A stretch of DNA of 64,000 bases from JAWLHK01 sp041690355 [NCBI: bacterium] (lineage in GTDB: Bacteria > J088 > JAWLBW01): the NCBI GenBank assembly GCA_041690355.1, contig JAWLHK010000007.1, positions 62,001-126,000 of the forward strand, given 5' to 3'. This document shows, piece after piece, positions 33,596 to 41,804 of this stretch. The notes under the pieces were generated by a model. That model was not told the origin of the DNA, did no database searches, and worked only from the letters and a program-made list of their open reading frames with translations. The position numbers and the translations under genes are program-made. Position 1 is the stretch's first letter; every line of letters starts with the position of its first letter.

Positions 33596-36146
33596 CGGCC
33601 ACCTCCTTTTTCAGCACGGGCGCCGGCTTCCCCCGTCTCCCGGATTCGACCTGCCCTCCGCCCGAAGCCGGCCGGATCTGACCTCGCTCGCTCACGAAAC
33701 GGATGCCCGCATCAGCCTCGGGGGTGTTGACGAAGGCCCGAAACCGACGGCGCTTCTCCGGATCCCGGACGACCTGCGTCCACTCGCATTCATAGGCGCC
33801 GACCAGGTCGGCCATCTCTGCCTCGAGCTTGTCACCCAGACCCAATGCGTCTTCAACGATGACACGCTTCAGGTAATCCAGACCGCCGTCCAGTTGTTCA
33901 AGCCACGTTGATGTGCGCATCAGCGGATCGGCGGTGCGGATGTAAAACATGAGAAAGCGATCGATGTAGCGGATGCACGTCTCGTCGTCGAGGCCCGCCG
34001 CGAGAAGTTCCGCATGACGGGGGCGAGCGCCCCCGTTGCCGCCGACATACAGGTTCCACCCGTCTTCGGTGGCGATGATGCCGAAGTCCTTACCGCGCGC
34101 TTCGGCGCATTCCCGGATGCAACCCGAAACCGCAGACTTCAGCTTGTGCGGACTGCGTAGGCCCTTATACCGATGCTCAATGCGGATGGCGAGCGCCGTT
34201 GAATCGAGCACCCCGAACCGGCACCACGTCGAGCCGACACAGCTTTTGACCGTCCGCATGCCTTTTGCGTAGGCGTGTCCGCTTTCGAAACCCACTTCGA
34301 TGAGGCGCTCCCAGATCTCCGGAAGCCTTTCTACCGGTGCGCCGAACATGTCGATGCGCTGCCCGCCGGTGACCTTGCAGTAGAGGCCGAACTCTTCGGC
34401 GATTTCACCGAGTACGATGAGCTGACGAGGTGTAATTTCACCGCCCGGGATGCGCGGCACGACACTGTAGGTTCCGCCGCGCTGGATGTTGGCGAGAAAG
34501 CGATCGTTCGTATCCTGAATCGTCGGTTGCCGGGCCGCCGTCTCGCCGTAGATGGACGCAAGAAGCGATGCGACGAGCGGCTGACAGCGTTCACATCCAC
34601 CGCCCTGGCCCGCTCCGGTGAGCACCTCGTCGAACGTGGCGTAGCGGCGAACGCGGACAATGTCGAAGAGCTCCTGCCGCGAGAGGGGAAAGTGCACGCA
34701 GATCTGCTTCGTGGTCTCCATCCCCAGGCGCGCACACTCCTTCGCGATCAACTGCTCAACCATGGGCTTGCAGCCGCCGCAGCCGGTGCCGGCCTGCGTC
34801 GCCCTGCATACGGCCGCGAGGTCGGCGTGACCGTTACGCACCGCCGCGGCGACATCGTCTGACGTGACGTTGTTGCAGGTGCACAGCAGTTCGGCCGCGC
34901 CGCCGCCCGGCGCCGGCTCTGTGCCCTCCATGACCAGCGAGATCGGCTTCTCCGGCAGCGGTGTCCCCGCCCGGTAGGTCTGAACCAGGCGGCCGTAGTC
35001 GCGCGTGCTGCCGATGAGAATGGCGCCGATGAGCCGATTGGTTTGCCGGTCCACGGTCATCTTCTTGTAGACCCCTGCGATATCGTCCTGGATGACGATG
35101 CTCGTCGTCTTTGCCTCATCCGCCCCGGGCGGGAGCACAGAATCGCCGACGGTGGCGACCTCAACGCCCATCAGTTTCAGGCGCGTCGAGAGATCGGCGC
35201 CGCGAAAGCTTTTCTCCTCTCCCAACAGGTTGCGCACTGCCGTTTCGGCCATCTGATAGCAAGGGGCTACGAGACCGTAGACGTTGTTGTCGTGAATGGC
35301 GCATTCGCCGATAGCGTACACCGCCGGATCGCTGGTGCGCATGGTATCGTCGACGACGATACCGCCGCGTTCGTGCACGGCGAGCCCGCAGGCCCGGGCC
35401 AGATCGTCCCTGGGCCGGATGCCCGCCGAAATGACCAGCAAGTCGACGGCAAGCGGATCTCCTTCTCTGAACCGCAGCGTGAGGCCTGCCTCTTTATCTT
35501 CAATGGCCGCAGTGGCTACGGAGGTGTGGACGCGTACGCCCATCCTTTCGATCTCCCGCTTCAGCAGTCCGCCGCCGGTGGGGTCGAGCTGGCGGGCCAT
35601 CAGGTGTGGATTGGTTTCGAGGACGTGGGTGTGCAGACCGCGATCGTGCAGGGCGCGCGCCGCTTCGAGACCGAGCAGTCCGCCCCCCATCACGGCTGCC
35701 GTTGCCGATTCAAGGCTGCGGGCGAGAATGGCGTCCAGGTCCTCCAGGGTTCGGTAGACGAACACCCGCGGGTCGTCGACGCCCGGGATGGGCGGAACGA
35801 ATGGGCGCGATCCGGTGGCCAGAACGAGCGCGTCGTAGGCCACTCGCTTTCCTCCGGCTGATTCGACGATCCGGCCGTCGCGTTCGACGCGAACCACAGG
35901 ATCACCGGTGTAGAGGCGGATCCCCTGCTCCCGATACCACTGGGCCGGGGCCAGGCTGAGGGCGTCTGCATCGTGGCCGGTGAAGTACTCGGTCAGGTGA
36001 ACCCGGTCGTACGCCGGCCGAGGCTCTTCGCCGAACACGGTGATTTCGAACCGGTCGCCGCCCCGGCTTTCGGTCATCAGTTCGCAGAACTTGTAACCGA
36101 CCATGCCGTTTCCGATGATGACAAGTCGCGTCTTTCTGTTTTTCAT
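33588..36146 (-). CDS. nirB: NADH-dependent nitrite reductase large subunit
   Basis: Reduces nitrite to ammonium using NADH, FAD, siroheme and iron-sulfur clusters. The 852 residues contain an N-terminal pyridine nucleotide/FAD region (VIIGNGMVGYKFCELM, LVLATGSRPFVPPIPG, VMGGGLLGLEAA). A BFD-type [2Fe-2S] domain with CTCNNVTSDDV and CGGC and a related CERC segment follow. The siroheme/[4Fe-4S] domain has SCVGSTWCRFG and SGCIRECAEARGKD. It is 16 nt downstream of narK. The C-terminal tail after about 800 is variable and Arg-rich. Confidence 0.95.
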   Translation of the reverse strand: MKNRKTRLVIIGNGMVGYKFCELMTESRGGDRFEITVFGEEPRPAYDRVHLTEYFTGHDADALSLAPAQWYREQGIRLYTGDPVVRVERDGRIVESAGGKRVAYDALVLATGSRPFVPPIPGVDDPRVFVYRTLEDLDAILARSLESATAAVMGGGLLGLEAARALHDRGLHTHVLETNPHLMARQLDPTGGGLLKREIERMGVRVHTSVATAAIEDKEAGLTLRFREGDPLAVDLLVISAGIRPRDDLARACGLAVHERGGIVVDDTMRTSDPAVYAIGECAIHDNNVYGLVAPCYQMAETAVRNLLGEEKSFRGADLSTRLKLMGVEVATVGDSVLPPGADEAKTTSIVIQDDIAGVYKKMTVDRQTNRLIGAILIGSTRDYGRLVQTYRAGTPLPEKPISLVMEGTEPAPGGGAAELLCTCNNVTSDDVAAAVRNGHADLAAVCRATQAGTGCGGCKPMVEQLIAKECARLGMETTKQICVHFPLSRQELFDIVRVRRYATFDEVLTGAGQGGGCERCQPLVASLLASIYGETAARQPTIQDTNDRFLANIQRGGTYSVVPRIPGGEITPRQLIVLGEIAEEFGLYCKVTGGQRIDMFGAPVERLPEIWERLIEVGFESGHAYAKGMRTVKSCVGSTWCRFGVLDSTALAIRIEHRYKGLRSPHKLKSAVSGCIRECAEARGKDFGIIATEDGWNLYVGGNGGARPRHAELLAAGLDDETCIRYIDRFLMFYIRTADPLMRTSTWLEQLDGGLDYLKRVIVEDALGLGDKLEAEMADLVGAYECEWTQVVRDPEKRRRFRAFVNTPEADAGIRFVSERGQIRPASGGGQVESGRRGKPAPVLKKEVADV

Positions 36147-36162
36147 GGCATGCCCTCCAGTC

Positions 36163-37509
36163 TCAAATCCGTCGCAGTGCCGCGCCGGCCGCGGTGATCT
36201 CCCCTGATTCGGCCGGCGTCCTCATCGTAGCCTCGGCGGTCTGAAAGCGTATCGTCAGAGCAACGCCGGCCGTGGCGCCCACGGCCATCCCCAGGTACAG
36301 AAAGGCATCGCCGACGGTCAAGGCCTCACTGCGAAAGAGAAAGCCCGCCAGAACAGCCCCCGCGTTGCCGCCCGCACCGACGACACCGGCGACCATGCCC
36401 AGTGCGCGCCGGTTGACGAAGGGCACCACCCCGAAGGTCGCCCCCTCTGCCATCTGCACGAAAAGGCTGAACACGACGAGCATGGCCACCGCGGGCGGCA
36501 GCAAGGTCATGCGCGAGAAGATCATGAGCGCCACCGCTTCTGCGGCCAGGACAAGGGCAAGCATTTTGACGCGACCGTTCAAACCGGTGGCCATTGCGGC
36601 GCGATCGGAGACGACGCCCCCCAGGGTGCGCGCAAAGATGTTCATCAGGCCGAAGAGCCCGGCAATGAGTCCCGCGGTGGTCACGTCGAGATTGAACTCG
36701 TCATGAAAGTACAGGGCTGCCACATTGTTCACCGTGAGTTCGACCCCGAAGCAGGCGGCGTATACGATGAACAGCGCCCAGACCCGGTAGTCGCCGAGCA
36801 CCCGGCGCATATCCTGCTTCGTGGTCTTCGGCCGTTTTGGCCGATGGTCCCCTTCGCCGTCCAGGTCCGCGAAATTACCTTCGGGCGTGTCCTGCGTGAA
36901 CCGGGCATAGACAAGGCCGGTCAGAAAGAGGACCACTCCGGGCACGACCATGGCCAGGCGCCATCCGAGCGTCTCTTCAACGCCCAGCGAGACCAGAACA
37001 GTCAGGACGAGCGGCATGACCATCTGGGTGACGCCGCCACCGAGATTACCCCAACCGGCGGTCGTGGCATTGGCCGTCCCGACGCAGTTGGGCGCGAACA
37101 TGAGCGTCGTGTGACACTGGGTGATGACGAACGAGGCTCCGATGGCCCCGATAGCGAGGCGAAACAACAGCAGCGCCTCGTAGCTGTCGGCGAAGCCGAC
37201 GCCCATGACCGGCAGCGATCCCAGGGTCAGCAGCCATGCGTAGACGCGACGAGGCCCATACCGGTCGCAGAGCGGGCCAATGAACAGGCGGACGAAGATA
37301 GTCGCCGCCACCGAGGCGATGATCGTGTTGCCTATCTGCGTGCGGGTCAGGCCGAGGTCGTCGCGGACGATTGGCATCAGCGGCGCAATGCCGAACCAGC
37401 TGAAAAAGGACAGAAAAAACGCCATCCACGTGAGGTGAAAGGTCCGCATATGGGGCGCTTCGAACGAAAACAGCCTGATTCGGGTGGCCTGATGTGACTG
37501 GGGTTCCAT
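36163..37509 (-). CDS. narK: Nitrate/nitrite transporter, NarK/NasA family
   Basis: A 448-residue MFS permease with about twelve hydrophobic segments. Nitrate-porter signatures are present: GWGNLGGGVTQMVMPL in TM5 and AGLFGLMNIFARTLGG in the second half. The open frame runs 89 codons further, but that region carries the leader RNA. The ATG at 37509 has AGGAGG upstream, which decides the start. It is first in the narK-nirB-nirD unit and would take up nitrate for NasA. It is likely controlled by sigma54 and by NasT at the leader. Confidence 0.93.
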   Translation of the reverse strand: MEPQSHQATRIRLFSFEAPHMRTFHLTWMAFFLSFFSWFGIAPLMPIVRDDLGLTRTQIGNTIIASVAATIFVRLFIGPLCDRYGPRRVYAWLLTLGSLPVMGVGFADSYEALLLFRLAIGAIGASFVITQCHTTLMFAPNCVGTANATTAGWGNLGGGVTQMVMPLVLTVLVSLGVEETLGWRLAMVVPGVVLFLTGLVYARFTQDTPEGNFADLDGEGDHRPKRPKTTKQDMRRVLGDYRVWALFIVYAACFGVELTVNNVAALYFHDEFNLDVTTAGLIAGLFGLMNIFARTLGGVVSDRAAMATGLNGRVKMLALVLAAEAVALMIFSRMTLLPPAVAMLVVFSLFVQMAEGATFGVVPFVNRRALGMVAGVVGAGGNAGAVLAGFLFRSEALTVGDAFLYLGMAVGATAGVALTIRFQTAEATMRTPAESGEITAAGAALRRI

Positions 37510-37531
37510 TGCAGCACTCCTCCTGACAAAC

Positions 37532-37579
37532 GAAACGGCGCCGATGCACACGTTTCCATGGCAACGACGCCGTTGTCGT
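37532..37579 (-). promoter_or_regulatory. Two-hexaloop ANTAR leader RNA of narK-nirBD
   Basis: On the minus strand, hairpin 1 is ACGAC/GTCGT with loop AACGGC (loop at 37574-37569). After seven bases, hairpin 2 is GAAACG/CGTTTC, with a TGT bulge and a GC/GC step, closed by loop ATCGGC (37545-37540). Both loops have A at position 1 and G at 4, the ANTAR recognition pattern. Hairpin 2 ends about 15 bases before the AGGAGG ribosome-binding site. No strong T tract follows, so control might be by attenuation or by access to the ribosome site. Confidence 0.75.
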
Positions 37580-37647
37580 CTAGGTGAGCCCTGCCGCAGC
37601 TGCGGGACCCTCGTGGTCGCGCGGGCCGAGCCGATGCCCACCTGCGT

Positions 37648-37663
37648 TGCAAGGAGAATGCCA
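37648..37663 (-). promoter_or_regulatory. Sigma54 promoter for narK-nirBD
   Basis: On the minus strand TGGCATTCTCCTTGCA fits the -24/-12 consensus, with GG and GC correctly spaced. The predicted start near 37637 gives a leader of about 129 nt, nearly the same as in the nasA operon. Confidence 0.8.
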
Positions 37664-37953
37664 GACACCCGCTCTGCAGGGCTGTATTCCGTAAGTGAAC
37701 GGAAAGGGGCCCTGCCTTTCCGGGAGGCTGCCCAGGCTTGAGGCAGATCGAGCCGGCGTGCCGAAACGATGGTCACCTTTGCGTAGCAAAATCAGACGCT
37801 GAGGAGCGTGGGTGAATTCGGGCGTGGCAGCAGGCGCGGGGCCGGGATGCTCAACCTGCCCAAGGGAGCCGGTCACCTGATTCCCGGTCACTCACAACAC
37901 CGCAGAGATTCACACATCGAGGATGGCGGGGTTGGTCGGCTCGGAACTCATCC
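37664..37953. other. Intergenic region upstream of narK
   Basis: About 290 nt with no recognisable gene. It contains a GGAAAGG...CCTTTCC-type inverted repeat around 37697-37720 (GGAAAGGGGCCCTGCCTTTCC region) that might be a regulator site. The YheT fragment follows. Confidence 0.35.
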
Positions 37954-38187
37954 CATCACGCTCAGGCTCGCAGCCGAGCACACCGATGCGCCGGCCGAAG
38001 GTCTGCAGGCGGTGACCAGCGTGGCGGCGCCCATCGACCTGGCCCTCTGCTCGCGCGCGCTCGAACAGTGGCGGAACCGGATCTACCAGTTCTACTTCTT
38101 GCGCGGCCTCATGGCCGAAGCCCACGGCCTCGCGCGCGCCCTGGGGGAGGCGCCCGTCGGCTTGCCCCGGGAGATGACGGTCTGGTT
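37954..38187 (+). pseudogene. Truncated duplicate of the YheT-type hydrolase gene
   Basis: This 234-bp stretch matches bases 22285-22517 of the intact gene at about 91% identity (roughly 21 differences by eye, no frameshift). It encodes LRLAAEHTDAPAEGLQ to PREMTVW. It lacks the nucleophile Ser elbow and the acid and His regions, so it cannot be an active hydrolase. It starts and stops abruptly; its right end lies about 25 nt before the -10-like TAGAAT of the next gene. Confidence 0.9.
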
Positions 38188-38258
38188 CGCCTTTCCCTCC
38201 ACTGGCCGATACCTTAGAATAAGCATGGCTACGTCCCGGCGCGCATTTCTGCATTCCC

Positions 38259-39383
38259 ATGGAACCAACTCCCGTCATGTCTGAAACTCTCAACACCGTC
38301 GCAGGCCTTTCGGTCGGCGGCGATGCGTTTCTCCTCCTCGTCTACGTCTTTCTGGCCCTGCTGTTCTCCTCTCTCTGCTCGGTCGCAGAAGCTTCCCTGT
38401 TGAGCATCACGCCCTCCTACATCGCGGGGCTGAAAGAAAGCAACCCCAGAAAGGCCGCGGTGCTCAAACGGCTCAAGGAAGAGAAGATCGATCAGTCGCT
38501 TGCGGCCATCCTCACGGTCAACACCATCGCCCACACCGTCGGCGCCATCGGAGCGGGCTCGAAAGCGACGGCCGTGTTCGGCGACGCCTGGTTCGGGCTG
38601 TTCTCCGGGATCATGACGCTCCTGATTCTGTTCGCCTCCGAGATCGTGCCCAAGACCCTCGGCGCGGTGTACTGGCGCCAGCTCGCCGGCATGACGGCCG
38701 CCTACGTGAACATCCTCGTCAAAAGCATGTATCCGCTCATCGTGGTCTCGGAAAAACTTACCCAGTGGATCTCGGGGGGGAAGAAAATGCACGTGTTTTC
38801 CCGCGATGAGTTTGTCGCCATGGCGGGTATCGGGCAGGAGCTCGGGCAGCTCGATGACCGCGAATCCAAGATCATCCACAACCTGTTCCTGTTCAAATCC
38901 CTGAACGCAGCCTCGATCATGACGCCGCGGGTCGTGCTTTCAGCGCTGCGGCAGGACATGACCGTCGACGAGGCCGTGGGCGCGCCGGACAACATGCCGT
39001 TTTCGCGGCTCCCCGTCTACGACACGAACGTTGATCACATCACCGGTTTCGTGCTTCGCGAAGATCTCCTCGTGGCCAAGAACCAGGGGCGCGGCCAGGC
39101 GAAGCTCTCTGAATTCCGGCGCGAAATCGTCGCCGTCCTCTCTGTGACGCCGCTGTCGCGCCTGATGGATACCCTCCTTGAAGAGCGGCAGCACATCGCC
39201 CTCGTCGTGGGTGAGTACGGCGAGACCAAAGGGCTGGTCACGCTCGAAGACGTCGTCGAAACGCTCCTTGGCATCGAGATTCTCGATGAAGGGGACAAGG
39301 TCGAAGACATGCAGGAACTCGCGCGCCAGCTATGGGCAAAACGTGCGAAGCGGTTCGGGATTCAGACGGAAAACGAATCCTGA
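38259..39383 (+). CDS. CNNM/DUF21 transmembrane protein with CBS domains
   Basis: A 374-residue hemolysin-like or CorC-type membrane protein. An N-terminal DUF21 domain has about four hydrophobic segments and conserved NTIAHTVGAIGAG and FASEIVPKTLGAVYW. A CBS pair follows (MTPRVVLSALRQDM, FSRLPVYDTNVDHITGFVL, then VVGEYGETKGLVTLEDVVETLLG). The C-terminal CorC_HlyC domain is absent. Relatives act in Mg2+/Co2+ efflux or homeostasis. An internal ATG (38277) is an alternative start; ribosome sites are weak at both. Confidence 0.88.
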   Translation: MEPTPVMSETLNTVAGLSVGGDAFLLLVYVFLALLFSSLCSVAEASLLSITPSYIAGLKESNPRKAAVLKRLKEEKIDQSLAAILTVNTIAHTVGAIGAGSKATAVFGDAWFGLFSGIMTLLILFASEIVPKTLGAVYWRQLAGMTAAYVNILVKSMYPLIVVSEKLTQWISGGKKMHVFSRDEFVAMAGIGQELGQLDDRESKIIHNLFLFKSLNAASIMTPRVVLSALRQDMTVDEAVGAPDNMPFSRLPVYDTNVDHITGFVLREDLLVAKNQGRGQAKLSEFRREIVAVLSVTPLSRLMDTLLEERQHIALVVGEYGETKGLVTLEDVVETLLGIEILDEGDKVEDMQELARQLWAKRAKRFGIQTENES

Positions 39384-39393
39384 GGCTGGAGCC

Positions 39394-39428
39394 GATTGAC
39401 AATCTGCAATTGACGATTGACGATTTTG
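39394..39428. repeat. Heptamer array, five units
   Basis: Units GATTGAC, AATCTGC, AATTGAC and relatives repeat exactly every 7 bp, 10 nt after the CNNM stop and next to REP-like copy A. One further GATTGAC unit lies beyond copy B. Confidence 0.82.
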
Positions 39429-39432
39429 CCTC

Positions 39433-39483
39433 CCGCCCTGAGCTGACGGAGCCGACCAGCGGAGGCTCGACAGCGTGAGGGCG
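39433..39483 (+). repeat. REP-like element, copy A
   Basis: Begins GCCCTGAGCTGACGG and ends CGACAGCGTGAGGGCG. The two ends form the imperfect inverted repeat CGCCCT-GCTG against CAGC-AGGGCG. Its middle differs from copies B, D and E. Confidence 0.78.
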
Positions 39484-39496
39484 TCCTTTGTTCCGT

Positions 39497-39550
39497 TCGC
39501 CCCGAGCTGACGGCGCGGAACAGAGTGAAGCGCGACAGCGAGGGGCCGTC
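39497..39550 (+). repeat. REP-like element, copy B
   Basis: Begins TCGCCCCGAGCTGACGGCG and ends GCGACAGCGAGGGGCC. It lies in tandem with copy A and is nearly identical to the reverse complements of copies D and E. Confidence 0.8.
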
Positions 39551-39650
39551 CGTTACCCCAGGGGCCTTCTGGATTGACCAGGCCCCCCTCAGCAGCCCCC
39601 GCGGTCATTGGAAGCGGTCATTTGCTACACGCCCGACGTTTGGACAGCGC

Positions 39651-39680
39651 TTTACATGGATGGTTTCCGCTCGGTATAGT
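39651..39680 (+). promoter_or_regulatory. Candidate sigma70 promoter for the VOC gene
   Basis: TTTACA and TATAGT are separated by 18 nt. The predicted transcript starts about 12 nt before the ATG at 39699. Confidence 0.6.
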
Positions 39681-39698
39681 AATTAATCTCCTCACCCC

Positions 39699-40097
39699 AT
39701 GCTTCACCACATTTCCTTCGGCGTCGCGGATCTCGAACGTTCGGCAACCTTTTTTGACGTCGTTCTGACGTGCCTCGGGTACGTCCGGGTCTGGGCCGAC
39801 GAAACGGCGGTGGGCTACGGCTTGCCGGGCGGCGGGGACAAGTTTGCCCTGAAGCGGAGGGGAACGGACGCGCAGGCGCCCGGGTCCGGCTTCCATCTCG
39901 CCTTCCGGGCCCCCTCGCGCGAAGCCGTCGATCGATTCCACGCGGCGGCGCTACGCTTCGGCGGCCACGACAACGGCGCACCGGGACTGCGGACCGAATA
40001 CGGCTCGCACTACTACGCGGCTTTCGTGCTGGATCCAGACGGCCATCGGCTCGAGGCCGTCATCAATTCGGATGTGGCGGCTGCCGATGGACGCTGA
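39699..40097 (+). CDS. VOC (glyoxalase/bleomycin-resistance fold) protein
   Basis: A 132-residue vicinal-oxygen-chelate protein. It begins MLHHISFGVADLERSATFFD, has FHLAFRAPSREAVDRFH, and ends with a typical second-motif strand (YYAAFVLDPDGHRLEAVIN). The His at the N-terminus and the late Glu are the usual metal ligands. The substrate is unknown. The 3' half is duplicated at 41401, on the far side of the next gene. Confidence 0.87.
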   Translation: MLHHISFGVADLERSATFFDVVLTCLGYVRVWADETAVGYGLPGGGDKFALKRRGTDAQAPGSGFHLAFRAPSREAVDRFHAAALRFGGHDNGAPGLRTEYGSHYYAAFVLDPDGHRLEAVINSDVAAADGR

Positions 40098-40113
40098 CCC
40101 CCGGACAACGGCC

Positions 40114-41370
40114 ATGATGCGCATTCGAGAGAACATCTCCCGCCTCTTCTCTCGCCCTCTGCACAGCAGACATCGATGGCTGCTCTTCGTGCTCATCGGC
40201 GCCGCGAGCTTCAACCTGGCGTTCTGCCAGCAGGGCGCAAGTTTCAAACCCGGTGACGATTACGCGCTTTACGTGCATTTCGCAGAGGCCGTTGCGGACG
40301 GCCACAATCCATATGCCTTGCCGCCGGAATACCGTTCTACGGTTCCGCCGACGTTTTTTCCCGTCGGCTGGACGCAGTCTGAACCGGGTAAATTCCCCGC
40401 CGAGTACGCGGACTATCCTCCGCTCCTCATGCTTCTGAATTCCTGGATCTTCCGTATCCATCCCGTGCGGGGCTTCTACGGGTTGTTTCTCGCTCTCCTT
40501 GCAGCATCCTTCCTGCTGTACTGCTTCTATGCCGCATCCGGGCCTTCTGCCGAGCACGCCCACAACCCGTATCTGTTCCTGGCCTTTCTCGGGCTCAACC
40601 CTCTCGTGACCTCGCTGTGGTTCACTCCGACCGGGGACAAGGTGTGGTTTCTGTTCTTCATGCTGGCCCTCCTGTTCCTGCGAAACAGGCCGTATGGACT
40701 GACCGTCGTACTGGCAATTTTCAGCGCGCTGAAGGGCCTGGGGCTCGTGATCTTCGGCTTCTATGTCCTCTTTCTGTTCGCGACCCGACAGGCAAGACCG
40801 AGAACCCTGCTGGCCATGACGACTCTCTTCACGTTGGTCGTCGGTGCTTCACACCTGCTCTGGTTTCCCGACTGGCTGAATGCGTATCGCTGGCGAGCCG
40901 ACCGGCAGAATCTACTCGGACATGCGTCCATCTTCGTACCTCTGGCGAGCGTCGGACTGTACTGGAGCGGACTGCCCAAGCTCCTGACCGCCGGCTCCTT
41001 TCTTGGGATTGCAATTGCGACGATGAGACGTCACCTGACGCTGGAGGACGTGCTGATGCTGCCGATTGCCGCTTCCATCGTGTTCAACACGGAGCTGGCA
41101 ACCAACCGTCTCCTCATCGCCATCTTCGCGCTTCTGCTGCTGACGAGAAATACTTACGCACTCGCGACGGCCTGCGCAGCGAGCGTATTGCTGACCACGC
41201 CCGTCCTCGAGTTCTTCTTTCCCGCTGCCGAGAGCGAAACCGCTTCCTGGCTGATCCTGTGGGGCTTAACCGGTTTTCTTGGCCTGGTTGTCATCCGGCA
41301 GATCGGAAAGAGACGACAGCCTTCGACGGCTCTTCCCGTCCAGAATGGTGGCGCTACTCCCTCTCCGTGA
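40114..41370 (+). CDS. Polytopic membrane protein, GT-C/GT87-like
   Basis: A 418-residue membrane protein with about nine or ten hydrophobic segments. After the first helix come PGDDYALYVHFAEAVADG, HNPYALPPEYR and YADYPPLLMLLNSW. The acidic pair plus NPY and YPP motifs is the pattern of polyprenol-phosphate-sugar dependent GT-C enzymes (GT87/DUF2029). Transfer of a sugar on the outer face is inferred. The start is uncertain: ATGs at 40072 and 40087 overlap the VOC gene, and 40114 is taken. It looks less GC-rich than its neighbours and lies between a VOC gene and a VOC fragment, so it may be an insertion. Confidence 0.65.
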   Translation: MMRIRENISRLFSRPLHSRHRWLLFVLIGAASFNLAFCQQGASFKPGDDYALYVHFAEAVADGHNPYALPPEYRSTVPPTFFPVGWTQSEPGKFPAEYADYPPLLMLLNSWIFRIHPVRGFYGLFLALLAASFLLYCFYAASGPSAEHAHNPYLFLAFLGLNPLVTSLWFTPTGDKVWFLFFMLALLFLRNRPYGLTVVLAIFSALKGLGLVIFGFYVLFLFATRQARPRTLLAMTTLFTLVVGASHLLWFPDWLNAYRWRADRQNLLGHASIFVPLASVGLYWSGLPKLLTAGSFLGIAIATMRRHLTLEDVLMLPIAASIVFNTELATNRLLIAIFALLLLTRNTYALATACAASVLLTTPVLEFFFPAAESETASWLILWGLTGFLGLVVIRQIGKRRQPSTALPVQNGGATPSP

Positions 41371-41400
41371 ACCACGCCGCCGTGTGGGTACGCGAAGGTC

Positions 41401-41604
41401 GGCGGCGCCGGCTTCCATCTCGCCTTCCGGGCTCCGTCGCGCGAAGCCGTCGAGCGATTCCACGCGGCGGCGCGCTTGGGCGGCCAGTACAACGGCGCGC
41501 CCGGGCTGCGGACCGAATACGGCCCGCACTACTACGCGGCCTTCGTGCTGGATCCGGACGGGCATCGGCTCGAGGCCGTGATCAACACCGCAGAAAGCGC
41601 CTGA
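41401..41604 (+). pseudogene. Truncated VOC gene fragment
   Basis: Encodes GAGFHLAFRAPSREAVERFH through YYAAFVLDPDGHRLEAVIN to a TGA, at about 90% DNA identity with 39882-40068, including a short in-frame deletion. Traces of the upstream part may reach 41373 out of frame. The N-terminal half with the first metal ligand is missing, and there is no start. It forms a direct repeat with the intact gene around the GT-C-like gene. Confidence 0.88.
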
Positions 41605-41716
41605 GGGAGGCGGAGCCCTGCGGCATTGGCGTCTCTCCACGGCTTAGAAGGGCTAGCTTCTGAACTCCCCCCGCCGCAACGCATTGACCCAAAGTTCACC
41701 TCCGCGCTGCCCTGCA

Positions 41717-41745
41717 TTGCGCCTTCTTACGCTAAGCGGTATATA
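41717..41745 (+). promoter_or_regulatory. Candidate sigma70 promoter
   Basis: TTGCGC and TATATA are separated by 17 nt, and an alternative TATAGT lies two bases on. It precedes the AgmX-like gene by about 60 nt. Confidence 0.5.
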
Positions 41746-41804
41746 GTATTGACGCAGAACGGGAACGTCTCCACGGTCCCGCCCCTTCCGAAAGAGAGCG
41801 ACCG

